This document shows, piece by piece, positions 62,560 through 64,000 of a stretch of DNA of 64,000 nt. The translations under genes and the position numbers were made by a program. Each line of letters begins with the position of its first letter. Positions within the stretch are counted from its first letter, which is position 1. Source of the DNA: Chaetorhynchus papuensis (taxonomy: Eukaryota; Chordata; Aves; Passeriformes; Rhipiduridae); NCBI GenBank assembly GCA_013396525.1, contig VWYX01000251.1, forward strand, positions 400,252 through 464,251, written 5' to 3'. The notes under the pieces were generated by a model. That model did no database searches. It was not told where the DNA came from and saw only the letters and a program-made list of their open reading frames with translations.

Positions 62560-64000
62560 TTTATTTCATATCTAAACTCTACATCCAAATATGGAGAGAG
62601 CGCTCTTATCTGAAAACTGAATCTCCATGCAGTTGTCACAATTCTGGTCAACAAGGAAGACCATCAGCCCCTCTCTAATAGCATAAATACAAATACTCAT
62701 GTTCTAAAGACTTTATGATGAATTCTTGGCTTGCTTTCTTTTCCCTACCAATTTCCAAAGAAAATGAGCTAGAAGTTCAAGAAAAGAGTTTATAAAATTG
62801 TGGACTACACAGTATTTAGTGCATAAGCTAACTTAATTACAGAAGTATGTGGAAAAAAGGTCATGGTATGTCAGGGCATACCAGCAGCTCTAAAAAGCTT
62901 GTGCCATACTTGATCTAAAATCAGTACCTTCAGTCTGGGTATGTAGAAGAGAACACATTATTTCTGGAAACAGACTGCATCCTTCTCTTCACTGCACTTG
63001 GCTTTATTTCCTTCTAGTCAGTTTACCAGTAAAGTATGTTGTGTGTATTTTATGTTTACACTTCAGTGGAACAAAATCCTGAAGTGGTGAGCCTAATAGG
63101 ATCCATTACTAAAATCCTGAGAACATTACAGTTGGCAACCTTTTTGAGTAGCTAGCTAAGATTTTTTTTCTGCAGAGCTGCTATCGATTTTCTTTCATTT
63201 TCCAAACTGTGTGAGTCTTCAAAGTAGAAAGTCTTAAAAGCACTCTGAATCATAGGCCACGTACCACCTCTACTTTAGTGTGCAATATACCACTGAGAAG
63301 AAAATAAAATGACCTCACTTGCTACCGCATTAAATAAACTAGAGATCTGCATGACCTATTGTCTCCAAACCCAGGCAGTGCTAAAAGCAGGAACTCTCAG
63401 CAGTTTTCATTCCCTGGTTTTATGCACACTGCTCTTTCTAAACCTCCACCTATTTCCAGTTTCTCCTGCTCATACCTTTAATAAAGTATATTTGTTGAAA
63501 TACACTTATTGGAATGTGGTGTCAATTAAATGACTTTGTGTCTTACAGTAAACACATACAGTACAATGTGAAGATGGCAAGTCATTGCTGACAACTTCTA
63601 TACTTTTCTAAACTGAAGAAGTATGAGTATTTTCATTTTTACAGCATTCATTATTTATGCATTGAGTCAAAGCTGTAGAACTTTATTATCAAAGCATAGG
63701 AGGAAATCTCTGAGCTTTGCATCAAAATCCACTGAACAGAAAAGGTTCTCTTTGCAACAACGAATGTCAGGCCACCTTTACTGAGGTAAGCCAAAGTATT
63801 GATGTGTGGGAAAATCCAATGAGACTTGTATCTGAAACCAAAGTAGAATGTTTTAAGAAAATGTGGTTTATATAGATCTGAGATGTAACAACCATAAACA
63901 GGATTTTTCCCTCTCATAAACTCTAGTGTGGTAAGAAATGTCTGCCTGCATTGATCCGAACCAGAATGCACAGGACGCACACACATTGTTTCTTCAGTTC
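62560..64000. other. Intergenic or unassigned end of window
   Basis: No recognised gene. A - strand frame of 111 codons at 63986-63651 begins with ATG, but it contains an internal AATAAA and has no recognisable family. Confidence 0.45.

Noticed and set aside
63651..63986. A 111-codon - strand ATG frame at the window edge with an acceptor-like TTTGGTTTCAG inside
   Set aside because: It has an AATAAA within the frame and no recognisable protein. Kept only as unassigned sequence.

Overview
The window looks like bird nuclear DNA. It carries CR1 LINE fragments with the avian 3' end (octamer-like tails reading GATTCTGTG) and LTRs of a kind common in Neoaves, with the termini TGTCCTGGTTTCAGCT and GGGTTAAGACATGACA. 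It also holds vertebrate genes with short exons, long AT-rich introns and one sharp CpG island. A neoavian bird, possibly a songbird, is my best guess; species cannot be read from this.

Layout: (1) Bases 1-26385 are the 3' part of SCFD2 on the + strand. The first 13.6 kb is intron, followed by the last four coding exons (13654-13799, 17334-17468, 22159-22278, 26293-26385). They join in frame into the C-terminal ~163 residues of this Sec1/Munc18-like protein. A probable 3' UTR runs to a poly(A) signal at 27944. (2) Bases 29506-33354 are RASL11B on the - strand: four coding exons giving a complete 241-residue atypical Ras-like GTPase, with a CpG-island promoter at about 32740-33780 and a 3' UTR ending at an ATTAAA at 29511-29506. 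(3) Bases 33.8-64 kb hold no gene I can name. This stretch contains a solo-LTR fragment (35321-35480), a decayed endogenous retrovirus with one shortened and one complete LTR (56238-57977), and a possible but unproven - strand terminal exon with a poly(A) signal near 62300-62559.

SCFD2 and RASL11B are convergent (tail to tail), with about 1.5 kb between their predicted poly(A) sites. This matches, from general knowledge, their arrangement on human 4q12, so the block is conserved synteny rather than a new system. The two genes have no known shared pathway: SCFD2 belongs to a vesicle-trafficking family and RASL11B is a small GTPase without a lipid anchor.

The points most worth a second look are a GC-AG intron in SCFD2 (donor CAG|GCAAGT at 13797-13805), a near-perfect 43-bp hairpin at 4204-4246, the asymmetric retroviral remnant, and the - strand exon candidate near 62.4 kb. 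I found no evidence of a novel multi-gene system.
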